From positions 1-64,000 of the forward strand of contig PLZV01000027.1 in assembly GCA_003152315.1 (NCBI GenBank): 64,000 nucleotides of DNA, in the 5' to 3' direction. Position 1 is the first letter of the stretch. The number at the start of each line of letters is the position of its first letter. Position numbers and translations under genes: made by a program. Shown in pieces: positions 8,905 to 16,894 of this stretch. The notes under the pieces were generated by a model, which saw nothing but the letters and a program-made list of their open reading frames with translations, did not search any database and was not told the DNA's origin. Source of the DNA: Verrucomicrobiota bacterium. Lineage in GTDB: Bacteria > Verrucomicrobiota > Verrucomicrobiia > Palsa-1439.

Positions 8905-10395
8905 ATGTCGAAAGCAAGAATACTGGTTATAGATGATGAAGAGAGTCCGCGCGAGTCGATGCGGTTTATTTTAAAGGACCGCTATGATGTGACATTGACG
9001 GAAAGTGGTTCCAGCGGTTTGGAGGCGCTGGGAAAGAGCGGGCCGTTTGACGTGGTGCTGCTCGACATGAAGATGCCGCAGATGGACGGCCTCGAAGTTC
9101 TTTCCAAGATCCTGCAGTTCGCCCCAACCATGCCGGTCGTGATGGTCACGGCCATCACGGAAGCCAAACCCGCCGTACAAGCGATGAAGATGGGCGCGGC
9201 CGATTACCTGAACAAACCATTCGATGTGGACGAGATACGGCTCGTAGTCGATCGCATTCTCAAGGAGAAGGCACTCGAACGCGAAGTCGGCCGTCTCCGC
9301 ACGGAACTGCAAGTTGTCAGCAAGTTTGAAAACATCGTCGGCAACGGCGCCGCGATGCAGAAAGTGTATGGGTTGATCCAACGTGTGGTGGACACGGACA
9401 CGTCGATCCTGGTGCTCGGCGAAACGGGCACGGGCAAGGAATTGGTCGCCCGCGCACTGCATTACAACAGCGTGCGCCGCGAGGGACCGTTCATTCCGGT
9501 GCACTGTGCGGCGATTCCCAGCGAATTGCTGGAAAGCGAATTATTCGGCCACGAGAAGGGCTCCTTCACGGGCGCGTGGCAGCGGCGTATCGGCATGTTT
9601 GAGGCGGCCGGGGGTGGGACGCTGTTCCTCGATGAAATTGGCGAAATGCCGCTCGGCACGCAGAGCAAACTGCTGCGCGCCATCCAGGAACGCGAGATCC
9701 GGCGCGTGGGCGGACAGGAAACGATCAGCATCAACGTGCGGCTTGTCTGCGCGACAAACCGCGACCTGGAGCAGGAGGTTAAGAAGGGAACATTTCGTGA
9801 GGATCTTTACTATCGCATCAACGTTGTGCCCATTGTGATTCCATCGCTGCGCGACCGCCAAGAGGATATTCCACAGCTGACGCTGCATTTCGCGCAACGT
9901 TTCGCCAAGGAGTTGAACCGCGAAGTGCCGCAGTTCACACCGCCGGCGATGGATTTACTGCTTTCCTATCCGTGGCCCGGCAACGTGCGCGAGTTGGAGC
10001 ACGCGATCGAGCGGCTGTTGGTCACGTGCGATTCCAACAGAATCGTCGCGGAAGACCTGCCGTTTGTGATTTCGCAAGCGGACGCGGCGACGGCGCAGAT
10101 CGCATCGCGATTGGCCGCCAGCACGCCGAACACCCACCTTGGTGAGAAACTGGAATTCGAAGCCGGTGGGCTCGATCTGCCGAAGATCACCGAGGATCTT
10201 GAACGGCGCGCGATTGAGGAGGCCTTGCGGCGGACGGGCGGCGTGATCACAGAAGCGGCGCGTGCGCTCCACATCACGCGACGGATGCTCCGGTATAAGA
10301 TGGATAAACTCGGGATCACGTCGGGCCGCGCGGACGACGGAGCAGCGGAGCCCGAGGAGGCGGATGAGAGCACAGCGGCAACAGACGTAACGTAG
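8905..10395 (+). CDS. sigma-54-dependent response regulator (NtrC/AtoC type)
   Basis: A 496-residue enhancer-binding protein. The receiver domain (1-120) has phospho-acceptor Asp54 in VVLLDMKMP. The AAA+ domain (about 140-375) has Walker A GETGTGKE (172-179), the sigma-54-contact loop as GSFTGA (219-224, usual form GAFTGA) and Walker B-like TLFLDEIGEM. The Fis-type helix-turn-helix lies near 445-470 (EAARALHITRRMLRYKM). The ATG at 8905 follows AAGGAGGCAAGGAG; an upstream in-frame start adds 14 residues without support. An acidic tail follows the HTH. A sigma-54 promoter lies 138 bases after its stop, in front of fadL, and rpoN is at 36591, so both the partner sigma factor and a likely target are in the window. 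Confidence 0.95.
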   Translation: MSKARILVIDDEESPRESMRFILKDRYDVTLTESGSSGLEALGKSGPFDVVLLDMKMPQMDGLEVLSKILQFAPTMPVVMVTAITEAKPAVQAMKMGAADYLNKPFDVDEIRLVVDRILKEKALEREVGRLRTELQVVSKFENIVGNGAAMQKVYGLIQRVVDTDTSILVLGETGTGKELVARALHYNSVRREGPFIPVHCAAIPSELLESELFGHEKGSFTGAWQRRIGMFEAAGGGTLFLDEIGEMPLGTQSKLLRAIQEREIRRVGGQETISINVRLVCATNRDLEQEVKKGTFREDLYYRINVVPIVIPSLRDRQEDIPQLTLHFAQRFAKELNREVPQFTPPAMDLLLSYPWPGNVRELEHAIERLLVTCDSNRIVAEDLPFVISQADAATAQIASRLAASTPNTHLGEKLEFEAGGLDLPKITEDLERRAIEEALRRTGGVITEAARALHITRRMLRYKMDKLGITSGRADDGAAEPEEADESTAATDVT

Positions 10396-10532
10396 CCAAA
10401 CTTGTCCCCTCCAAGCGGGTGATTTGGCCAATTTTGCGCACGCTTGCCAGATGGGCGCTCGAATCGTTTCTTTCCACTCGAAAGGCAGCGCTTCAGGGGC
10501 TTTTGCATCTCGGTTCCATGCTTTTCCGGCCG

Positions 10533-10548
10533 TGGCATAACCATTGCT
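10533..10548 (+). promoter_or_regulatory. sigma-54 (-24/-12) promoter of the fadL-like gene
   Basis: TGGCATAACCATTGCT matches the consensus TGGCACRNNNNTTGCW with one mismatch (T for C). The GG and GC doublets are exactly ten bases apart. Transcription would start near 10559, about 50 bases before the fadL ATG. A TTGGCCAA palindrome at 10424-10431 and arms CTTTC/GAAAG near 10470 lie upstream, where an activator could bind, but I cannot tell which is a real site. Confidence 0.75.
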
Positions 10549-10609
10549 GGTTATGAATCCGAAGCCTCGTAATCGGGGGCCAAACAGCACAGTGCAGGAG
10601 GACAGAACG

Positions 10610-11830
10610 ATGAAAAAGCACATGCAAATGATGGTCTGCGCGGTGGCATTGGTAGCGATTGGCGCTTTTGCGGTTCCCCCCGTGTTTGGGCTTGGGTTCG
10701 ACAACCCGGATCAGGACGCGCGCGCCACGGGGCAAGGCGAAGCTTTCGTCGCCCAGGCGGATGACGCATCGGCAATCTATTACAATCCGGCGGGCCTGAC
10801 ACAATTGAAGGGAACCGAAATCACGTCGGGAATGAACGTGTCCTTTCCAGACTCTCGCTTGCAGGGAGGGGGTCCGGGCACAGAGATGAACACGATGGCG
10901 ACCATCCCGCATCTCTATGCGTCGACGGACTTCGGGATGACACAATCTCCATGGCGGTTTGGTCTCGGCTTCAACGTTCCTTTTGGCAATGCAGCCAATT
11001 TCCCCAGGGCCGGCGCATTCCGTTACCTGGTTACGAGCGCCAGCCTGGCTGTCTACGATATCCAACCGACGGTTGCGTTTCAGGTTAACGAACATTTATC
11101 CCTCGGCGTCGGTTTGAATGCCTACTTGGGCGACACCCGGTTGAATCGCCAGCTTTCGTTCGCTCCGTTCCCAGATGGTCGCTTCCATTTCGGTGGGAAA
11201 GGGGATGGCTTCGGAGGGACGGCAGGTTTGATGTGGAAAATCACGCCACAACACACCATCGGTCTGCTGTATCGCAGTCCATTCGACATCAAATTCGATG
11301 GTAATGGCAAGTTGGTCACGCCGCTCGGCGACCAACAAAACCCTGGCAATACGAGGATTGATTTCCCGCAATTTGTCAAGGGCGGCTATGCGTTTCGACC
11401 GATCCCGCAACTGAAACTGGAAGCCGACGTTGAATGGATAAACTGGGACACACTCAATACTGTCTCATTGCACGCCGCCCCGACCTCGCCCTTCAATGGA
11501 ACGGCGATTCCGTTCAACTGGAAGGACAGCTGGTACTATGAATTCGGCACCGAGTATGAAATCAACGAGCATTGGGCGGTGCGCGGTGGCTATATTTTCT
11601 CCGTGAACACCGTGCCCAGCAGCACGTTTGGTCCGTCGGTGCCCGACTCGAACCGCCACGTGTTCAGCGTGGGCGGAGGCTATTCCACGAAGCGCATCAG
11701 TGTAGACCTCGTGTACCAGTACAGCTTGTCGGTGGATCGCACGGTCAACAATAGCACTAGCACTGCGGCGGACGGTACCTGGAAGAGCGACGGTCAGGCG
11801 GTAATGGTCACCAGCAGCTTGAAATTCTGA
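10610..11830 (+). CDS. fadL: FadL/OmpP1-type outer-membrane lipid transporter
   Basis: A 406-residue outer-membrane beta-barrel of the FadL/OmpP1/TodX family, which takes up long-chain fatty acids or other hydrophobic compounds. It has a signal peptide (MKKHMQMMVCAVALVAIGAFA), then the conserved N-terminal hatch region LGFDNPDQDARATGQGEAFVAQADDASA and the NPAGL motif (YYNPAGLTQLKGTEI). Alternating strands run to the C-terminal aromatic residue (SSLKF), as expected for outer-membrane assembly. I use the ATG at 10610, preceded by GCAGGAGG; an in-frame start at 10544 would place the sigma-54 promoter inside the gene. It is flanked by the sigma-54 regulator and the hybrid kinase. Expression is probably sigma-54-dependent. 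Confidence 0.9.
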   Translation: MKKHMQMMVCAVALVAIGAFAVPPVFGLGFDNPDQDARATGQGEAFVAQADDASAIYYNPAGLTQLKGTEITSGMNVSFPDSRLQGGGPGTEMNTMATIPHLYASTDFGMTQSPWRFGLGFNVPFGNAANFPRAGAFRYLVTSASLAVYDIQPTVAFQVNEHLSLGVGLNAYLGDTRLNRQLSFAPFPDGRFHFGGKGDGFGGTAGLMWKITPQHTIGLLYRSPFDIKFDGNGKLVTPLGDQQNPGNTRIDFPQFVKGGYAFRPIPQLKLEADVEWINWDTLNTVSLHAAPTSPFNGTAIPFNWKDSWYYEFGTEYEINEHWAVRGGYIFSVNTVPSSTFGPSVPDSNRHVFSVGGGYSTKRISVDLVYQYSLSVDRTVNNSTSTAADGTWKSDGQAVMVTSSLKF

Positions 11831-11851
11831 GGAAACGGGAGAGGAGGCATC

Positions 11852-13078
11852 ATGGGAGCATTCGACACACTCGCCGTGGAACCGCCAGCAGCCAAGGCGG
11901 TGGAGAGACCGACTTTGCTGATCGTGGATGATGAGCCAGGTCCGCGCGAATCGCTGCGGATTGTTTTCAAAGACCGCTACCATTGTGTCATCGCCACCTG
12001 CGGCCGCGAGGGCATCGAGTATGCGCGCACACATGTCGTGGACGCCGCCATTCTCGATATCAAGATGCCGGACCTGACCGGTGTCGATGTCTTGCGCGAG
12101 TTGAAGGAAATCGATCCCGACACCGAATGCGTGATGCTCACGGGTTACGAGACCATCGAGACCGCGCGCGCAGCCGTGCGCTACGGCGCGGCCGATTACC
12201 TGAACAAACCCTTCGACGTGTTCTCCGTCCGTGAGGTACTCGACAAGTGCATGAAGCGCCGCCGGGAGAAGCTCGCCGCGGAAGAAAGTGTCCGGACACT
12301 GGAACAGACAAACGAGGATCTCGGGCGCGAGTTGGCGCAACTCAGTCGGGCAGTGGAAGCGGGCGTGCTTTCCGCCGGCGTCGTGCACGAGATGAACAAC
12401 CCACTGGCGATCATTGCGGGTTACACCGATTTGCTCGGCCGTGACCTCGCGGCGCTCGGCATGGCCGACCAGGAAACCGGGCAGCATGTGCGGCAGCGGC
12501 TCGCCTCGATTCAGCGCGAGATCGATCGTTGCAAGGACATTGCCCGCCGCTTTTTGAATTTCTCGCGGAGCCCCCAGGAATCCCAGGAGATTGTCGGCGC
12601 CCGCCGGCTGCTGGAAGACGCGGCGGCGTTGATCAAGGCCCATCCCTCCAACCACGGCGCCGAAATCGCGGTCTCCTCCGGCGATCCAGATCCGCAGCTC
12701 AAGGTGAATCCCGCGGAAATCCTGCAAGTGCTCATCAATCTCGGCGTGAATGCCCTGCACGCCATGGATGGGAGCGGAACGCTTCAGTTGTCCGCGACGC
12801 AGGCTACGTCCTTGCCCTCCGAGTGGGCCTTCCGGTCGGAGACCTTCGATACGCAGAAGCCGCTGGTAAAGATCTCCGTGGCGGACAGCGGTTCCGGCAT
12901 CGCACCCGAGAATATCAGCAAGATTTTCCAACCCTACTTCACGAGCAAGAGGGAAGGGACGGGACTCGGCCTGGCCATTACCTGCGAACTCGTTGCGCGT
13001 TACGGCGGCGCCATCGACGTGCGGAGCACCGTCTCGCACGGCACGACGTTCAGCGTCTACTTGCCGCTTACGGCCTGA
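11852..13078 (+). CDS. receiver-histidine kinase hybrid protein
   Basis: A 408-residue soluble protein with a receiver domain first (about 20-140, phospho-acceptor Asp69 in AAILDIKMPDLTG), a short coiled coil (about 145-170), HisKA with His179 in SAGVVHEMNNPLAII, and an ATPase domain with LINLGVNALHA, VADSGSGIA, FQPYFTSK and GTGLGLAI. The order receiver-then-kinase suggests that it is itself controlled by phosphorylation from another kinase. Its receiver closely resembles that of the sigma-54 regulator (PRESLRIVFKDRY against PRESMRFILKDRY, and GAADYLNKPFDV in both), pointing to a duplicated module. The start follows GGGAGAGGAGG, 21 bases after fadL, so it may be read from the fadL promoter as feedback control. 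Confidence 0.9.
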   Translation: MGAFDTLAVEPPAAKAVERPTLLIVDDEPGPRESLRIVFKDRYHCVIATCGREGIEYARTHVVDAAILDIKMPDLTGVDVLRELKEIDPDTECVMLTGYETIETARAAVRYGAADYLNKPFDVFSVREVLDKCMKRRREKLAAEESVRTLEQTNEDLGRELAQLSRAVEAGVLSAGVVHEMNNPLAIIAGYTDLLGRDLAALGMADQETGQHVRQRLASIQREIDRCKDIARRFLNFSRSPQESQEIVGARRLLEDAAALIKAHPSNHGAEIAVSSGDPDPQLKVNPAEILQVLINLGVNALHAMDGSGTLQLSATQATSLPSEWAFRSETFDTQKPLVKISVADSGSGIAPENISKIFQPYFTSKREGTGLGLAITCELVARYGGAIDVRSTVSHGTTFSVYLPLTA

Positions 13079-13099
13079 ATCTGCTAGCATTCCCGCCGC

Positions 13100-14815
13100 A
13101 TGGGTGGGGACCCGAAAGCTGGAACTCTTTTCCTGGGCATCGAAGGCGGTGGCACGCGCACCGTTGCCTTGCTTGCCGATGCGCGCGGCCAGATCCGCAA
13201 ACGCTTCGAACTCGGCCCCCTCAATCTCAAACTGGCTGCGGATGCGGACGTTCTCCAGCGGCTCCATGAGATCAAGAGTCGCGCGGCGGTTTGCCCTTCT
13301 TCATGGTCTCTTTGCCTTGCCGGTTGCCGCACAACCGCCGACCGCACGCGCCTTCGGTCGCTGGCGGAACGCATCTGGCCACGAGTGCCCGTTTACATCG
13401 GCAGCGATTTGGAATCCGGCTTCGCGACGGCATTCGGAGTGAACGGCGCGGGCCTCCTCGTGGTCAGCGGCACCGGCTCGTGCGTCCGGGGCCGCAACGG
13501 AAGACAAATCGCGCAGGCGGGCGGTTGGGGCCATCTGCTGGGCGACCACGGTAGCGGTTACTGGATTGCGTTAACCGGTCTGCGTACGGCGGTGCGCGAG
13601 CACGATCGCCGGGGGGCGATCAGTCCCGCGTTGCGTCGGGTGCTGAGTCGACTTTGCCTGAACTCGCCTGACGAACTGGTTGACTGGATTCAAGCTGCGA
13701 GCAAGGCGGAGGTTGCGGCGTTTGCCGGCGAGTTCCTCGATGAAGATGGGAGCCGGCTCATGCTGCAAGCCGCGTCCTTCCTAGCGATGGATTGCGAAGC
13801 TGTGGCGAGAAAGCTTGGCCTGGGCAGCCCCGATATTGCCCTCATCGGCGGACTGATCACCAAGCACAAGCGATTTCGCGACACGGTCACGCATCGGTTG
13901 CGAATGCTCTTCCCCCGCGCCCGCATATTTGTCCCCAAGCGCGAGTCCGCGGTAGGGGCGCTCTTGCTCGCCGGCGCGGAGTCGACCCGCGCCGATTCAT
14001 TTTCCATTCCCCACGCGACTTCATCCCTGTCTTTGACCGAGCAGCGCAATCCGCGGACGATGGATTTGGACAAGCGCCCGGTGTCGCGGCTCATCGACAC
14101 GATGCTCGGTGAGGAAGCCCTTGTGATTCCCGCGTTGCGAAAAAACAAGCTGGTGATTGCTCGGGCCATCAACGACATCGTCCGCGCATTCCGGCGCGGC
14201 GGACGGCTGCTTTACATCGGCGCGGGCACGAGCGGTCGTCTGGGTGTCCTGGATGCCAGTGAATGCCCGCCGACTTTCTCAACCGATCCCGGGATGGTGC
14301 AGGCGATTATCGCTGGTGGCGCGACGGCGTTGCGCACGGCGGTGGAAGGCGCCGAGGACGATTCGAAGGCGGGAGCGGAGGTCGTGCGAGCGCGCGGCAT
14401 TGGTCATCGCGATATTGTGATCGGCATCGCCGCCAGTGGTTCCACGCCGTTCGTGCTGGGTGCGCTGGACGAGGCGAAGCGTCTCGGCGCGAAGACATAT
14501 CTTCTGTGTTTCTCTCCGCCCCGATCCACAGTTCACACGCCGCTCTTTTTTCGTACCGGGCCGGAATTGATTGCTGGCTCGACCAGACTCAAGGCGGGTA
14601 CGGCCACCAAGCTTGTGTTGAACATGTTGACCACGATTTCGATGATTCGCCTCGGCAAGGTTGTCAGCAACCTGATGGTGGACGTGAAACCGACCAACGA
14701 GAAACTGCGCGCGCGCGCGTGCCGCATCGTGATGACACTCAAGGGCTGTGGCGAAGCGGAGGCCCGTCGGCGATTGTGTCGGAGTCACTGGAGCGTAAAG
14801 AAAGCCCTACGATGA
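13100..14815 (+). CDS. murQ: fused amino-sugar kinase (BadF/BcrA-type ATPase) and MurNAc-6-phosphate etherase
   Basis: A 571-residue fusion. Residues 1-295 are an ASKHA kinase of the BadF/BcrA/N-acetylglucosamine-kinase type: phosphate loop GIEGGGTRT, ADRTRLRSLAERIWP, VVSGTGSCV and GGWGHLLGDHGSGYWI. Residues 310-571 are MurQ: LTEQRNP, LLYIGAGTSGRLGVLDASE (the first catalytic Glu), VEGAEDD (the second), IAASGSTPFV, and LKAGTATKLVLNML with VYSN-like VVSNLMVDVKPTNEKL. MurQ cleaves the lactyl ether of MurNAc-6-phosphate to give GlcNAc-6-phosphate. The kinase half could phosphorylate MurNAc, GlcNAc or the anhydro-sugar, so one chain would do two consecutive steps of cell-wall sugar recycling. It overlaps the binding-protein gene by ATGA. 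Confidence 0.9.
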   Translation: MGGDPKAGTLFLGIEGGGTRTVALLADARGQIRKRFELGPLNLKLAADADVLQRLHEIKSRAAVCPSSWSLCLAGCRTTADRTRLRSLAERIWPRVPVYIGSDLESGFATAFGVNGAGLLVVSGTGSCVRGRNGRQIAQAGGWGHLLGDHGSGYWIALTGLRTAVREHDRRGAISPALRRVLSRLCLNSPDELVDWIQAASKAEVAAFAGEFLDEDGSRLMLQAASFLAMDCEAVARKLGLGSPDIALIGGLITKHKRFRDTVTHRLRMLFPRARIFVPKRESAVGALLLAGAESTRADSFSIPHATSSLSLTEQRNPRTMDLDKRPVSRLIDTMLGEEALVIPALRKNKLVIARAINDIVRAFRRGGRLLYIGAGTSGRLGVLDASECPPTFSTDPGMVQAIIAGGATALRTAVEGAEDDSKAGAEVVRARGIGHRDIVIGIAASGSTPFVLGALDEAKRLGAKTYLLCFSPPRSTVHTPLFFRTGPELIAGSTRLKAGTATKLVLNMLTTISMIRLGKVVSNLMVDVKPTNEKLRARACRIVMTLKGCGEAEARRRLCRSHWSVKKALR

Positions 14816-15996
14816 GAAGTTTACTGGTAGTCTTGTTGCTGTTGGGCGGCTGTGTCCGGCCGGCCGATAACCGGGTTGAAATCACCTACCAGACCATTGA
14901 GACGCTACCGGAGCAACAAGCGCTTCACCAAAAGATTATTGCCGAGTTTGAAAAATCGCATCCGCGAATTCATGTGCGGATCATTTACGACACATCCAAG
15001 TTTCAAAAACTGAACGTGCAACTGGCGGGTGGCGCGGCTCCCGATTTGTTCTACTATGTCGTTGATCGGCTGCCCGCGCTGGCGCAACGCGGTCAGATTG
15101 CCGACCTGACGGAAAACTTCTCGTCCCTGGCGGATCAATTCTTCCCGGAAGTCGTCGAGTCCTGTCGCGTCAACGGGAAGCTCTGCATGGTGCCGTTTCA
15201 CTACAGTACGGACAGCCTGTTCTACAACCGCGACTGGTTTGAGAAAGCCGGCGAACCAGTGCCGGATGAGTCCTGGGATTGGGAGAGATTTGCCGGGGCT
15301 GCCGCGCGGCTGGCCGCGCAACGACAGGCGCGGATACTCACCGTTTTGCCGCGACCGCTGCTGCTGGTGCAATCCTTCGGTGGGGTGCTGTTTGCGGACG
15401 GAAAATGCACGGTGAGCTCGCCCGAATCGATTGAAGCGCTCCAATTCTACCGCGACCTGGTGGCGCGCGGAATCGCGCCGACGACGGCGGCAATGGGTGA
15501 GGTGGAGGCGTTTGACGGTGTGAACCTGTTCCGTGACGGGAAAATCCCGCTGCTCGTTGGACGTACGTATATGCTAACGGAGTTCGACCACATTGCGGAT
15601 TTCCGCTGGGATGTCGCCCCGGTACCGAAGGGGAAGGTTCGCTGGTCCCGCTTGTCGGTCGGTGGTAATTGCGTGTGGAGCGGTACGAAGCATCCTCAGG
15701 AAGCGTGGGAGTTTGCGCGATTCTATTCCACCGAAGGCGCGAAGATCGCCGCGAAGAGCCGGAATGCGATCCCTGCGTTGCAAGTCGCGGCCGCATCGGC
15801 GCAGTTTCCACTGGCGATGATGGAAGCGTTGAAGTATTCCCATCTGGATAATCCGTGGGGCTACGCCTTTTGGGACGAATTCAACCAGAAGGCATTCTTT
15901 GAAACGACTGATGCCGTGGCCCTTGGGCAGCTTGCGCCGGCCGCTGCCGCACTGTCGATTGAATCTCTCGGGAATGGTCTGCTGCATCCTCACTAA
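14812..15996 (+). CDS. sugar ABC transporter substrate-binding lipoprotein (family 1)
   Basis: A 394-residue extracellular solute-binding protein. The N-terminus MRSLLVVLLLLGGCVRP has a lipobox with Cys about 14, so it should be a lipoprotein. Family features include YQTIETLPEQQALHQKIIAEFEKSHP, GGAAPDLFYYVVDRLPALAQRGQIADLT, CMVPFHYSTDSLFYNRDWF and WEFARFYSTEGA. It binds a sugar or glycan fragment for ABC import. Coupling to the kinase/MurQ fusion suggests an amino sugar or muropeptide-derived ligand, which is inference. No permease is next to it; two matching permeases are at 25801 and 26819, about 10 kb away. No ATPase subunit lies in the window. Confidence 0.85.
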   Translation: MRSLLVVLLLLGGCVRPADNRVEITYQTIETLPEQQALHQKIIAEFEKSHPRIHVRIIYDTSKFQKLNVQLAGGAAPDLFYYVVDRLPALAQRGQIADLTENFSSLADQFFPEVVESCRVNGKLCMVPFHYSTDSLFYNRDWFEKAGEPVPDESWDWERFAGAAARLAAQRQARILTVLPRPLLLVQSFGGVLFADGKCTVSSPESIEALQFYRDLVARGIAPTTAAMGEVEAFDGVNLFRDGKIPLLVGRTYMLTEFDHIADFRWDVAPVPKGKVRWSRLSVGGNCVWSGTKHPQEAWEFARFYSTEGAKIAAKSRNAIPALQVAAASAQFPLAMMEALKYSHLDNPWGYAFWDEFNQKAFFETTDAVALGQLAPAAAALSIESLGNGLLHPH

Positions 15997-16070
15997 ATCG
16001 CTTGACCGCTGTACCCCTCTGCGGCATTGTGTGCGCCGCTTCCCCGGTAAACTCAATGGAGATGACACAC

Positions 16071-16829
16071 ATGAAGATTAGAACTTTGACTATTGGTATT
16101 TCTGCATTCCTGATCGCGGCTGCAGCTGTCGTTTGGGCGCAGGGCGCCAAAGCGGACGATGTTACGACTACGAACTGGCACGGTAATGTGGCGTTTGGTT
16201 TGTCGCTTGCGAGAGGCAACAGCGACACGTTTCTGATGAACGCCAGCGCGTTGGCGGCTCGTGAATGGGACCAGAACGAGTTGAAATTCGGCGTCGACGG
16301 CCAATATGGACTCAACAACTGGGGCCAAAGCAACCAAACAAAGTCGGCAAGCAGCGTCCATGGGTTTGGAGACTACAAGCGACTCTTCACGGAGCGGGTT
16401 TATGGTGATCTGAACGTGGATGGAACTCATGACGATATCGCCGAGATTCGCTACCGCTTAATCGTCGGCCCGGCGATTGGTTACTACTTCATCAAGAGCG
16501 ACTTGACGAAGGTGAGTGGTGAAATCGGTCCTTCGTTTATTGATGAAAAACTGGGCAGCAACAACCTGAGCTACGTGACGATGCGCGTGAGCGAGCATGC
16601 AGAGCACTCTTTCAACAAGGGTTCGAAGATCTGGGAACAGGTCGATTACCTGCCCCAAGTGGATAATTTCAACAACTATCTGGTGAATTCAGAAGTCGGC
16701 GCGGAAGCGGCGCTGAACACGCGCCTCAGCCTGCGCATTGTCGCGAGGGATCAATTCAACAGCCAGCCAGCCGCGGGACGGAAGGAAAACGACATCACGT
16801 TAGTCAGCGCGCTTGTGTTCAAGTACTGA
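16071..16829 (+). CDS. DUF481-family (YdiY-like) outer-membrane protein
   Basis: A 252-residue protein with a signal peptide (TIGISAFLIAAAAVVWAQG, cleavage near AKA-DD). A DUF481 barrel follows: NWHGNVAFGLSLARGNSD, then paired aromatic strands ending in VSALVFKY, an outer-membrane-type C-terminal aromatic. The family is related to YdiY, a salt-induced outer-membrane protein; function is not firmly known. I use the ATG at 16071, with GGAG nine bases before it; an in-frame ATG at 16056 is possible. Confidence 0.8.
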   Translation: MKIRTLTIGISAFLIAAAAVVWAQGAKADDVTTTNWHGNVAFGLSLARGNSDTFLMNASALAAREWDQNELKFGVDGQYGLNNWGQSNQTKSASSVHGFGDYKRLFTERVYGDLNVDGTHDDIAEIRYRLIVGPAIGYYFIKSDLTKVSGEIGPSFIDEKLGSNNLSYVTMRVSEHAEHSFNKGSKIWEQVDYLPQVDNFNNYLVNSEVGAEAALNTRLSLRIVARDQFNSQPAAGRKENDITLVSALVFKY

Positions 16830-16867
16830 GCCACCGCTGGACGCTGATTTTTTCCTCGCAAGGCCTG

Positions 16868-16891
16868 CCGTGCATTTCGTATGTTGCACGG
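16868..16891. other. hairpin directly in front of trpS
   Basis: Arms CCGTGCA (16868-16874) and TGCACGG (16885-16891) flank a 10-base loop and end three bases before the trpS ATG. In the mRNA it would cover the place of the ribosome-binding site, and no good Shine-Dalgarno sequence is visible. It could limit translation or be a degenerate intergenic repeat. Confidence 0.4.
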
Positions 16892-16894
16892 GCA

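Noticed and set aside
11465-13267. 600-residue minus-strand open frame
   Set aside because: It is antisense to the hybrid kinase, which has complete kinase motifs; the frame is a GC-rich shadow with no family features.
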